A stretch of 64,000 bases of DNA from Streptomyces sp. NBC_01294 (GTDB lineage: Bacteria; Actinomycetota; Actinomycetes; Streptomycetales; Streptomycetaceae): positions 4,033,001 to 4,097,000 of the forward strand of contig NZ_CP108423.1 in NCBI RefSeq assembly GCF_035917235.1. Reading direction: 5' to 3'. Position 1 is the stretch's first letter, and every line of letters begins with the position of its first letter. A model generated the notes under the pieces. The model was not told the origin of the DNA. It worked only from the letters and a program-made list of their open reading frames with translations, and did no database searches. The position numbers and the translations under genes are program-made. Positions 57,352 through 64,000 of the stretch are shown here, piece by piece.

Positions 57352-58737
57352 ATGGATGAGCTTTCTGAGGACCTGGAACTTCTCCCGGCCACCCGGCGTG
57401 CGCTGAGGCACCGGATCGCCGTCGCGCAGAGCGAAGGGCGGGCGCCCTCCGTGGTGGCCGCCGTCCTGCGGGGCGGGGAGGTGGTCTGGGAGGGCTCCCG
57501 GACCTCCGTCGAGGGGCACGGTCCGGACGGGGACGTCCAGTACCGGATCGGGTCGATCAGCAAGACCTTCACCGCCGTCCTGGTGATGCGCCTGCGGGAC
57601 GAGGGGCTGCTCGGGCTCGCGGATCCGCTGGAGAAGCACCTGCCGGGGACCGGTGTCGGCGAGGTGACCATCGCTCAACTGCTGGCCCACACCGCCGGGC
57701 TGGCGGCGGAAACGCCCGGCGAGTGGTGGGAGCGCACCCCCGGTGGGCTGCGGCCCGAGCTCGTCGACGTGCTGGGGGACGAGCCGCTGCGGCACGCGCC
57801 GGGGAGCAGGCACCACTACTCCAACCCCGGTTACACGCTGCTGGGTTCGCTGGTTGAGGCGCTGCGCGGGAAGTCGTGGGAAGAGGTGCTGGAGGCCGAG
57901 GTACTGGAGCCGCTGGGGCTGGAGCGTACGAGCGGACGGCCGAAGGCCCCGCATGCCGGCGGCTGGGCGGTGCATCCGTGGGCGGACGTGATGATGCCCG
58001 AGCCGCTGGAGGACCTGGGGCTGATGGCTCCGGCCGGTCAGCTGTGGTCCACGACAAGGGACTTGGCGCGGTTCGCGGACTTCCTGATGCGTGGGGACGA
58101 GCGGGTGCTGGGCGCGGACTCCGTACGGGAGATGCGCACGTCGGCAGCGCCCCCGGAGCCGGGCTTCGCCGAATGCGGCTACGGGCTCGGGATGCAGCTG
58201 ATGGCCCAGGGCGAGCGCCGGTTGGCGGGGCACAGCGGATCGCTGCCCGGGTTCGTCGCGGGGCTGTGGCTGAGCGAGGCGGACGACGTGGCGGCGGTGG
58301 TGCTGGCGAACTGCACCTCGGGACTGCCGGCCTCGACGGTGGCCGCGGACCTGGTGGCGCTCGTCGCGCAGGCCGAGCCGCGCTTCCCGCGGCCGTGGCG
58401 GCCGTTCACGGAGGCCGACCAGGTGCCGTTGGAGGTGTGCGGGCCCTGGTACTGGGGGACTTCGGCACAGGCGGTGCGGCTCACGGCGGACGGATCGCTG
58501 GAGCTGGGTCCGGTCGGCGCGACGGGGCGTGCCGCGCGCTTCCGAGCGGAGCCGGACGGCACCTGGACGGGTCTGACCGGGTACTACGCGGGGGAGACGC
58601 TGCGGGCGGTGCGCCGCGCCGACGGCTCGGTGAGCCACCTCGACCTGGCGTCCTTCGTGTTCACGCGGGAGCCGTACGACGCCCAGGCCCCGGTGCCCGG
58701 CGGGGTGGACCCGCAGGGCTGGCGGGGCATCGGCTGA
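57352..58737 (+). CDS. Serine hydrolase, beta-lactamase/AmpC-like family
   Basis: 461 residues from ATG 57352, ten bp after dnaB, so probably in the same transcript. The SxxK motif is SISK (S68, K71), YSN is in HHYSNPGYTLL, and HSG is in LAGHSGSLPG. No signal peptide is seen, so it is likely cytoplasmic, unlike secreted beta-lactamases; esterase or D-peptidase activity is as likely as beta-lactam hydrolysis. The C-terminal third is a beta-rich domain of unknown role. Confidence 0.9.
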   Translation: MDELSEDLELLPATRRALRHRIAVAQSEGRAPSVVAAVLRGGEVVWEGSRTSVEGHGPDGDVQYRIGSISKTFTAVLVMRLRDEGLLGLADPLEKHLPGTGVGEVTIAQLLAHTAGLAAETPGEWWERTPGGLRPELVDVLGDEPLRHAPGSRHHYSNPGYTLLGSLVEALRGKSWEEVLEAEVLEPLGLERTSGRPKAPHAGGWAVHPWADVMMPEPLEDLGLMAPAGQLWSTTRDLARFADFLMRGDERVLGADSVREMRTSAAPPEPGFAECGYGLGMQLMAQGERRLAGHSGSLPGFVAGLWLSEADDVAAVVLANCTSGLPASTVAADLVALVAQAEPRFPRPWRPFTEADQVPLEVCGPWYWGTSAQAVRLTADGSLELGPVGATGRAARFRAEPDGTWTGLTGYYAGETLRAVRRADGSVSHLDLASFVFTREPYDAQAPVPGGVDPQGWRGIG

Positions 58738-58808
58738 CGGCCCAAGCCCCGAGCCCCGAGGCCCAAACCCCAAGCTCCAAGCCCCGAGCCCAAGAGCCCG
58801 GCTCCTGC
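58738..58808. repeat. Short degenerate CAAGCCCCGAG repeats
   Basis: Repeats of GCCCCGAG/CCCAAGC type (CCAAGCCCCGAGCCCCGAGGCCCAAAC...) between the convergent serine hydrolase and AlkZ-like genes. It may act as a weak termination region. Confidence 0.5.
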
Positions 58809-59984
58809 TCAGGCGACGAGCTCACGTTCGAGCGGGGTGCGGAACCGCGGGGTGATGCGGGCGTCGCCCACCCACGAGGCGAGCCGGGCTGCCTCGGCGG
58901 CGATCGCCTCCTCGGCGGCGTCGCCGGGGCCGGCCAGCAGCCGCCAGACGATCTCGCCGTCGGGGCGCTGTGCCCAGCCGCCGACGATCTCGCCGTTCCA
59001 CCACACGGTGGGGCCGATGTTGCCGGCGTAGTCGAAGAGGGCGGGCCGGTGGGCGGGGTCGAGGTGGAATCCGCGGTCGGCCCAGCCCATGGCGGTGGGG
59101 TCGAGTCCGGGCAGCAGCGCCGCCCAGGGCTCCGGGGCCGGCTCGGGACCGGTGTCCCCGGGGCCGACGAGGGCGGTGCTGCCGTCATCGAGGCGGACCT
59201 GGTCGGGGCCCACGGCGGCCAGGGCCTTGCGGACGTCCGTGAGGGTCCAGCCGGTCCACCACTTGAGGTCCGCCTCCGTGGCCGGGCCGTAGGCGTGCAG
59301 CCAGCGGCGGGCGATCTCCGCGCGGGCCTCGGCGGCGGGTACGGCGGGCCAGGGCGCGGTGTGGACCCAGCGGTACTGGCTGGAGGTCCAGGACCCGCGC
59401 GGCCGGTCGCGGCGGATCCTGCCGTCGGCGGCCAGCAGGCGGATGACACGGGTGGCTACACCGGTCTGCGCCTCGTACTTCTTGCCCCGGCCGATGGTGA
59501 TCTTCTGGCGCAGGGCCGGCACGGCGGCGGACAACTGGCTGCCGGTGGTGGGGCCGTGGGCGTCGAGCGCGTCGAGCGCGGCGGTCTCCGCCGCGGCCAG
59601 CCAGCCGGCGTCGAGTCCCTGTCCGTCCTCGTCGAGGTGCTTGAGGAGGGTGCGGCGCTCCTTGGCGGCGATGGCCCGGGCCGTCGAGGAGTCGACGTAC
59701 GGGGCGAGTTCCGCGGAGACCGCGAAGAGCGTGTTGCGCATGCTGAGCAGCCGCACCAGGCTGACGTCCTCGTAGAGCGCCTCCTCGACCGCGCTCGGGC
59801 CGCCCTCGCCGAGCCGGGCACGGGCCGACAGGAAGACGGTCGCGGCGTCGGTGGCGTGCAGGGCGACGACGGAGTCCGCCGCCTCCACAACCGTCGCGGC
59901 GCGTGCCGAGGGAGCCAGGCGGTGGCGCCGGCCGAGCCGGTGGCGGCGCTCCTCGGTGCTGACGAGCGGGAGGCTGGGGTTCAT
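58809..59984 (-). CDS. Winged-helix DNA-binding protein, AlkZ-like DNA glycosylase family
   Basis: 391 residues from ATG 59982-59984 (MNPSLPLVSTEERRHRLGRRHRL); GTG 60014 is an in-frame alternative. The pattern HATDAATVFLSARARL, RNTLFAVSAELAPYV and HGPTTGSQLSAAVPAL with tandem winged helices fits HTH_42/AlkZ-like proteins. AlkZ of Streptomyces sahachiroi repairs interstrand crosslinks from azinomycin; other members are of unknown function. It contains the family-type QxQ-like base-excision motif only loosely as judged by eye, so glycosylase activity is unproven. Confidence 0.8.
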   Translation of the reverse strand: MNPSLPLVSTEERRHRLGRRHRLAPSARAATVVEAADSVVALHATDAATVFLSARARLGEGGPSAVEEALYEDVSLVRLLSMRNTLFAVSAELAPYVDSSTARAIAAKERRTLLKHLDEDGQGLDAGWLAAAETAALDALDAHGPTTGSQLSAAVPALRQKITIGRGKKYEAQTGVATRVIRLLAADGRIRRDRPRGSWTSSQYRWVHTAPWPAVPAAEARAEIARRWLHAYGPATEADLKWWTGWTLTDVRKALAAVGPDQVRLDDGSTALVGPGDTGPEPAPEPWAALLPGLDPTAMGWADRGFHLDPAHRPALFDYAGNIGPTVWWNGEIVGGWAQRPDGEIVWRLLAGPGDAAEEAIAAEAARLASWVGDARITPRFRTPLERELVA

Positions 59985-60041
59985 CCTCCCGATCGTAGGC
60001 CGGGCCGCCGACACGGGGACCCGGCCTGCCGGAGCGGCCGG

Positions 60042-60503
60042 TCAGAGCTGCAGCTTGAACCCGACGTGGGAGGCGGTGAACCCGAGCCGCTCGTAGAAGC
60101 GGTGGGCGTCGGTCCGGGTCACGTCCGAGGTCAGCTGGACCAGTGAGCACTCCTCGGCGCGGGACTTCTCCACCGCCCATTCGATGAACCGGGTGCCCAG
60201 GCCGCTGCCACGCTCGTCCGCGTGGACGCGCACGCCCTCGATGATCGAGCGGGTGGCTCCCTTGCGGGAGAGGCCCGGGACGATGGTCAGCTGGAGGGTG
60301 CCCACGACGCGGTCCGCGCGGACGGCGACGACCAGGTGCTGGTTCGGATCGCCGGTCAGGCGCGCCAGAGCCGCGCGGTACGGCGCCAGGTCCTGCGGGG
60401 ACTCGCGGGTGGCGCCGAGCGGATCGTCGGCCAGCATGGCGACGATGGCCGGCAGATCGGCCTCGGTGGCGGGCCGGATGGCCAGGCCGGGGGTGTCGGA
60501 CAC
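60042..60503 (-). CDS. GNAT acetyltransferase
   Basis: 153 residues. The acetyl-CoA motif is VRVHADERGSGLGTRFIEWAVEKSRAEECS, then the final TRTDAHRFYERLGFTAS. The small-molecule or peptide acceptor is unknown. It stands 15 bp downstream of the second, double-domain GNAT gene, in the same direction. Confidence 0.9.
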   Translation of the reverse strand: MSDTPGLAIRPATEADLPAIVAMLADDPLGATRESPQDLAPYRAALARLTGDPNQHLVVAVRADRVVGTLQLTIVPGLSRKGATRSIIEGVRVHADERGSGLGTRFIEWAVEKSRAEECSLVQLTSDVTRTDAHRFYERLGFTASHVGFKLQL

Positions 60504-60518
60504 GACGCTGTTCCCCTC

Positions 60519-61430
60519 TCAGCCCGTGGCCAGGGTGAGCGGAGCCCACCGGCGGGTCCAGTCGCCGGGCAGGCCGGGGACGTCGCGGATCATGACGGCG
60601 TTGAAGGCCACCGAGCCGAGGCCCCGGTCCTTGAGCCAGGCGACGAGCTCCTCGTGGCGAACGTCGACATCGGTGCGCAACGGCCGGTCCGTGCCCAGGG
60701 CGATCGTGGTGATCAGGGACTGGGCGGTGGCGATGTCGTGGGCGATCAGCGGGCCGATGACATGGGTGTGCGCGTTGGGCCAGGCCGCGGCGTATCCCGT
60801 GAGCGTGCCGTCTCCGGTGCGGTCCTCGGCGACGACCAGCTGGTCGGCGAAGGCGGGCAGCCGGGTGATCATGTGTGTGCGGTCGGCGCCGAACACCTCG
60901 GCGTCCAGACGCAGGATGCGCGGGAGGTCCGAGGCGGTCGCCGGCCGGACCCGGGTGGTGCCGTCCGAATCCGGGGCGCCGTCGGGACGGAAGGGGCCCG
61001 CCAGCATCTCGGCGCGGCCCGTGGTCTCGAAGCCGAGCTCCTCGTAGAGGGGGCGTCCGTACGGAGTGGCGTGCAGGGTCAGGGGGACACCCTTGAGCAC
61101 GTCGTCGCAGATGTGTGTCATCAGGCGGCGGCCCAGGCCCCGGCGGGCGTAGCGGTCTGCCACGAGGACCATCCCGATGGCGGCGATCTCCGGTCCGGCG
61201 TGGGCGGCGCCGTACCGGGTGACGACACAGGCGGCCGCGAGTCCCCGGCCGTCCGGCGCATCGACTCCGTAGCCGTCCCCGGCGGCGAGGAGCAACCCCC
61301 ACCTGTGCTCCTCGCGGAGCCAGCCGCGATCTTCGGACAGGTCGGCGCAGCGGTGGAGATCGTCCACGGTCAGCGCCCGGATCGGCAGATCGGTGATGTG
61401 TGGTGGTGTCACCAGTTCAGACTGGATCAT
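60519..61430 (-). CDS. Double-domain GNAT acetyltransferase
   Basis: 303 residues from ATG 61428-61430. An N-terminal GNAT domain has MVLVADRYARRGLGRRLMTHICDDV and PLYEELGFETTGRAEM; a second, weaker acetyltransferase-like domain follows from about 155 (TTRVRPATASDLPRILRLDAEVFGADR). The frame stays open upstream through a parS (MFHVKH), which I regard as non-coding. Function unknown; pairing with the next gene suggests a shared substrate. Confidence 0.85.
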   Translation of the reverse strand: MIQSELVTPPHITDLPIRALTVDDLHRCADLSEDRGWLREEHRWGLLLAAGDGYGVDAPDGRGLAAACVVTRYGAAHAGPEIAAIGMVLVADRYARRGLGRRLMTHICDDVLKGVPLTLHATPYGRPLYEELGFETTGRAEMLAGPFRPDGAPDSDGTTRVRPATASDLPRILRLDAEVFGADRTHMITRLPAFADQLVVAEDRTGDGTLTGYAAAWPNAHTHVIGPLIAHDIATAQSLITTIALGTDRPLRTDVDVRHEELVAWLKDRGLGSVAFNAVMIRDVPGLPGDWTRRWAPLTLATG

Positions 61431-61464
61431 GCACCGGGAGCCGTCCAGCGGATTTGGGCATGGA

Positions 61465-61480
61465 TGTTTCACGTGAAACA
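61465..61480. other. parS site 10
   Basis: Perfect TGTTTCACGTGAAACA, between the double GNAT and HAD genes. Confidence 0.95.
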
Positions 61481-61546
61481 CCGGGTACCTTCCCGGGTGC
61501 AGCGCCGCATCCGCGAGCCCGTCATGCCGCGCCGGCGACGCGACGA

Positions 61547-61562
61547 TGTTTCACGTGAAACA
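61547..61562. other. parS site 11
   Basis: Perfect TGTTTCACGTGAAACA, 19 bp from site 12 (start to start), in the upstream region of the HAD gene. Confidence 0.95.
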
Positions 61563-61565
61563 CGG

Positions 61566-61581
61566 TGTTTCACGTGAAACG
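61566..61581. other. parS site 12
   Basis: TGTTTCACGTGAAACG, one base from the consensus. Only 3 bp separate it from site 11, so ParB dimers would sit almost side by side. Confidence 0.9.
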
Positions 61582-61602
61582 AACCCACTAGCCTCATGGG
61601 CC

Positions 61603-62253
61603 ATGACCACCCTGCACCTCTTCGACCTCGACGGAACGCTGATGTACGGCTCCTCGGCGCCGGTCCAGATCTCCCGCCAGCTCGGGCTGAGCGCCGAGAT
61701 CGCCGCGCTGGAACGGGCCTTCGGCGCACAGAAGATGGAGCCGCATCAGTTCTCGATGGCCGTCCACGCTCTGTGGGCCGACCTCACGCCCGCGCATGTC
61801 CGGGCGGCGTTCGACGGGTCCCCCTGGCTCGCGGGAATCCGGGACGTGTGGCGGGAGATCCGGGAAGGCGGGGACTACTGCGCGGTGATCTCCCTGTCGC
61901 CGTCCTTCTTCGTGGAACTGCTGCTGGAGTGGGGCGCGCACGCCGCGCACGGTTCGGTCTTTCCGGAGGTGCCCTTCACCCGGCCCGTCGATACGGCCGG
62001 GATTCTGACGCCCCAGGGCAAGGTCACGGTGGCGGACCGGCTGTGCGAGCGGTTCGGTGTGAGCCGCGGCGACTGCGTCGCGTACGGGGACTCGGTGACC
62101 GACTCGATGCTCTTCGAGGTGGTGCCGATCTCGGTGGCGGTCAACGCCCGGCCCTATCTGGCGGAGCGCGCGACCCATGTCTACGAGGGCCGGGACTTGC
62201 GGGAGGCATACCAGCTCGTGGGGATGGCGCGCCCGGGAGTTGACGCATCTTAG
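61603..62253 (+). CDS. HAD-superfamily phosphatase
   Basis: 216 residues from ATG 61603. The nucleophile motif is DLDGT (D8, D10), motif II is ISLSPSFF (Ser), and the acidic motif is YGDSVTDSMLF. It resembles phosphoserine-phosphatase-like or HisB-like HAD proteins that dephosphorylate small metabolites. There is no clear ribosome site, so it may be leaderless; two parS sites lie directly upstream and the frame is open through them. Confidence 0.88.
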   Translation: MTTLHLFDLDGTLMYGSSAPVQISRQLGLSAEIAALERAFGAQKMEPHQFSMAVHALWADLTPAHVRAAFDGSPWLAGIRDVWREIREGGDYCAVISLSPSFFVELLLEWGAHAAHGSVFPEVPFTRPVDTAGILTPQGKVTVADRLCERFGVSRGDCVAYGDSVTDSMLFEVVPISVAVNARPYLAERATHVYEGRDLREAYQLVGMARPGVDAS

Positions 62254-62395
62254 GAGGAAAGTGGGTTCGAAACGCGGATTTTCCGCGTTTCCCCGCAGGC
62301 CTCTGAGTCGGCTGGCACGCTGTGAAACCCGGAACCACGGATTCACAGGCCGTGGCGTGTGCAGACCGACCGAGATGCTCGAAGCGAGGCACCGC

Positions 62396-63589
62396 ATGGA
62401 CGCTCCGCCCACCAGATCGGCCAGACGCGATACGGCCCGGATACCCGCCGAGGGCGGTGGCGGTACGGCCGAGCCCTCACCGGATGCCGTCCTCATCCGC
62501 CGGACCCTCGCGGAGATCGCCCCCATAGCCGACAAGGTGACCTCGTACTTCTACGCTCTGGTGTTCACCGGGCACCCGGAAGTGCGGGGGATGTTCCCCG
62601 CAGCCATGGACGGGCAGCGCGACCGGCTGCTGAAGGCGCTGCTGACCGCCGCCGAGCACATCGACGATCCCGAGGTCCTCGTCCCCTACCTGCGCCGACT
62701 GGGCACGGGCCACCGCAAGTACGGCACCATGGCCGGCCACTATCCGGTGGTCGGCGAGGCCCTCGTCGGAGCGCTGGCCCGGTACGCGGTGGCGAGCTGG
62801 GGACCGGAGACCCAAGCCGCGTGGGTGCGGGCGTACACCGCGATCTCCCAGATCATGATCGACGCGGCGGCCGAGGACGGGGTGAAGGCGCCGGCGTGGT
62901 GGCACGCGGAGGTGGTCTCCCACGATCTGCGCACTCCCGACATCGCCGTGCTGACGGTCCGCCCCGACCAGCCGTACGCCTTCCTGGCCGGCCAGTACAC
63001 GAGCCTGGAGACGCCGTGGTGGCCGCGGGTCTGGCGGCACTACTCCTTCGCCTCGGCGCCGCGCGCCGACGGACTGCTGTCCTTCCACGTCAAGGCCGTC
63101 CCCGCGGGCTGGGTCTCCAACGCGCTGGTACGGCACGCCCGCCCCGGGGACGTTCTGCGCCTCGGACCGCCGGCCGGGTCGATGGTGGTGGACCACACCA
63201 CCGACAACGGGATGCTGTGCCTGGGCGGGGGAACCGGCATCGCCCCGATCAAGGCGCTGATCGAGGACGTGGCCGAGCACGGCGAACGGCGGCCGGTGGA
63301 GGTGTTCTTCGGAGCCCGCAGCGACAGCGACCTGTACGACAAGGACACCCTGCTGGGGCTGCAGCGCTCGCATCCGTGGCTGTCGGTGCGCCCGGTGGTG
63401 GGCGACGGGCTGGCCGGTCAGCTGCCGCAGGCCGTGGGTGAGCACGGGCCGTGGCGTTCGTACGACGCGTTCATCTCGGGCCCGCCCGCGATGATCCGAA
63501 GCGGTGTGGACGAGCTCCTGCGCATCGGCATCCCCGGCGAGCGGATCCGGTACGACGCTGTGGAGGAGCTGGCGGGGATCGCCGGCTGA
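62396..63589 (+). CDS. Flavohaemoprotein (globin-FAD/NAD reductase)
   Basis: 397 residues from ATG 62396 (MDAPPTRSARRDTARI), with GCGAGG upstream; an upstream ATG at 62375 is in frame. The globin domain (about 30-165) includes the heme-pocket Tyr in YFYALVF and the proximal His in GTGHRKYGTM. The reductase part has the FAD motif RHYSFASAP and the NAD motif GGGTGIAPIKALIED. It is a complete Hmp-type nitric-oxide dioxygenase, reducing NO to nitrate. No NsrR gene is visible nearby. Confidence 0.92.
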   Translation: MDAPPTRSARRDTARIPAEGGGGTAEPSPDAVLIRRTLAEIAPIADKVTSYFYALVFTGHPEVRGMFPAAMDGQRDRLLKALLTAAEHIDDPEVLVPYLRRLGTGHRKYGTMAGHYPVVGEALVGALARYAVASWGPETQAAWVRAYTAISQIMIDAAAEDGVKAPAWWHAEVVSHDLRTPDIAVLTVRPDQPYAFLAGQYTSLETPWWPRVWRHYSFASAPRADGLLSFHVKAVPAGWVSNALVRHARPGDVLRLGPPAGSMVVDHTTDNGMLCLGGGTGIAPIKALIEDVAEHGERRPVEVFFGARSDSDLYDKDTLLGLQRSHPWLSVRPVVGDGLAGQLPQAVGEHGPWRSYDAFISGPPAMIRSGVDELLRIGIPGERIRYDAVEELAGIAG

Positions 63590-63614
63590 GACCGGCGGGC
63601 AGCCCGCCGGTCTC
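63588..63614. terminator. Terminator between flavohaemoprotein and NUDIX genes
   Basis: A 13-bp stem GAGACCGGCGGGC (63588-63600) with complement 63602-63614, starting on the last bases of the flavohaemoprotein stop codon. It separates convergent genes. Confidence 0.75.
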
Positions 63615-63634
63615 ACGTGTGAGTCGGCCCGGGC

Positions 63635-64000
63635 TCAGCCCAGGTCGGGAGCGTGCATGGCGCGCACACCCTCGATGTTGCCGTCGAGGTAGTGCCGCAA
63701 GGACAGCGGGACGAGGTGGACGGCGGCGATGCCCACCCGGCTGAAGGGCACGCGGACGATCTCGTACTCGCCCTCGGGCTCGTCGATTTCGGGGCCGTGG
63801 CGAAGACTCGGGTCCATCGATTCGAGGCGGCAGACGAAGAAGTGCTGCACCTTCACGCCGGTCACCCCCTTGTCGGCGATGTGCTCGACGGTGTCGACGA
63901 AGCAGGGCACCACATCGGTGATCTTCGCGCCGAGTTCTTCGTGGACCTCCCGGTGGAGGGCGTCGACGACGGTGGCGTCCGAGGACTCCACTCCGCCGCC
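63635..64000 (-). CDS. NUDIX hydrolase, partial (N-terminus off the window)
   Basis: 122 codons are visible to the right edge, with no start. The NUDIX box is GGGVESSDATVVDALHREVHEELGA, so the metal-binding REVHEEL core is intact. The C-terminal part (YEIVRVPFSRVGIAAVHLVPLSLRHYL) is typical of small nucleotide-diphosphate hydrolases. Substrate unknown. Confidence 0.85.
   Translation of the reverse strand, partial: GGGVESSDATVVDALHREVHEELGAKITDVVPCFVDTVEHIADKGVTGVKVQHFFVCRLESMDPSLRHGPEIDEPEGEYEIVRVPFSRVGIAAVHLVPLSLRHYLDGNIEGVRAMHAPDLG

Noticed and set aside
61546..61602. Upstream extension of the HAD gene beginning MFHVKH
   Set aside because: It reads through two parS sites; the ATG at 61603 starts directly at the DLDGT-type domain.
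63588..63614. parS-like CACGTGTGAG next to the terminator
   Set aside because: It lacks the TGTTTCACGTGAAACA core and is part of the flanking hairpin.

Overview
The window is a high-GC actinomycete chromosome segment, almost certainly Streptomyces, centred on the replication origin. Evidence: the order gyrA-gyrB-DUF721-recF-gnd-dnaN-oriC-dnaA-rpmH-rnpA-yidD-yidC-jag-rsmG-parA-parB-trxA/trxB-sigM, a long glutamine/tyrosine-rich linker in DnaA, an oriC with many short DnaA boxes, a dense parS family with consensus TGTTTCACGTGAAACA, GTG starts and very high third-position GC.

Left edge (1-6.8 kb): a leftward operon that is not core metabolism. In transcription order it encodes an N-hydroxylating flavoprotein, a small cupin, a methionyl-tRNA-synthetase-like enzyme whose start overlaps the cupin stop, an MFS exporter and an ATP-grasp ligase cut by the window edge. 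A dimethylargininase-type gene is divergent. N-hydroxylase plus cupin plus MetRS-like enzyme is the signature of hydrazine (N-N bond) formation; here the usually fused cupin/MetRS synthetase is split in two genes. This is the most likely undescribed system in the window. It lies at the 3' side of a tRNA-Ala gene.

6.8-10.8 kb: tRNA-Ala(TGC), an HTH regulator, a membrane Ser/Thr kinase, a secreted membrane-anchored protein, a DLW-39 micro-protein and tRNA-Ile(GAT).

10.8-26.4 kb: replication core. Leftward: gyrB-gyrA-DUF3566, recF-DUF721, gnd, dnaN and dnaA, with oriC between dnaN and dnaA. Rightward from the dnaA/rpmH divergence: rpmH, rnpA, yidD, yidC, jag.

26.5-41 kb: rsmG, parAB, an acetyltransferase, then leftward trxA and trxB (with a SigR-type promoter), the sigM/rsmA sigma/anti-sigma pair, a pseudokinase with a discoidin-like tail, murJ and a DUF6049 membrane protein; cca is divergent.

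41-64 kb: MFS transporter, inositol-phosphate synthase, PadR regulator with a palindromic operator, a class A PBP, a GT87-like mannosyltransferase, an alanine-racemase-like protein and FemX, the rpsF-ssb-rpsR-rplI operon, a MATE pump, dnaB with DnaA boxes in its leader, a serine hydrolase, an AlkZ-like winged-helix protein, two acetyltransferase genes, a HAD phosphatase, a flavohaemoprotein and a partial NUDIX hydrolase. Twelve parS sites are scattered between 27.3 and 61.6 kb, all right of oriC; several are inside genes.
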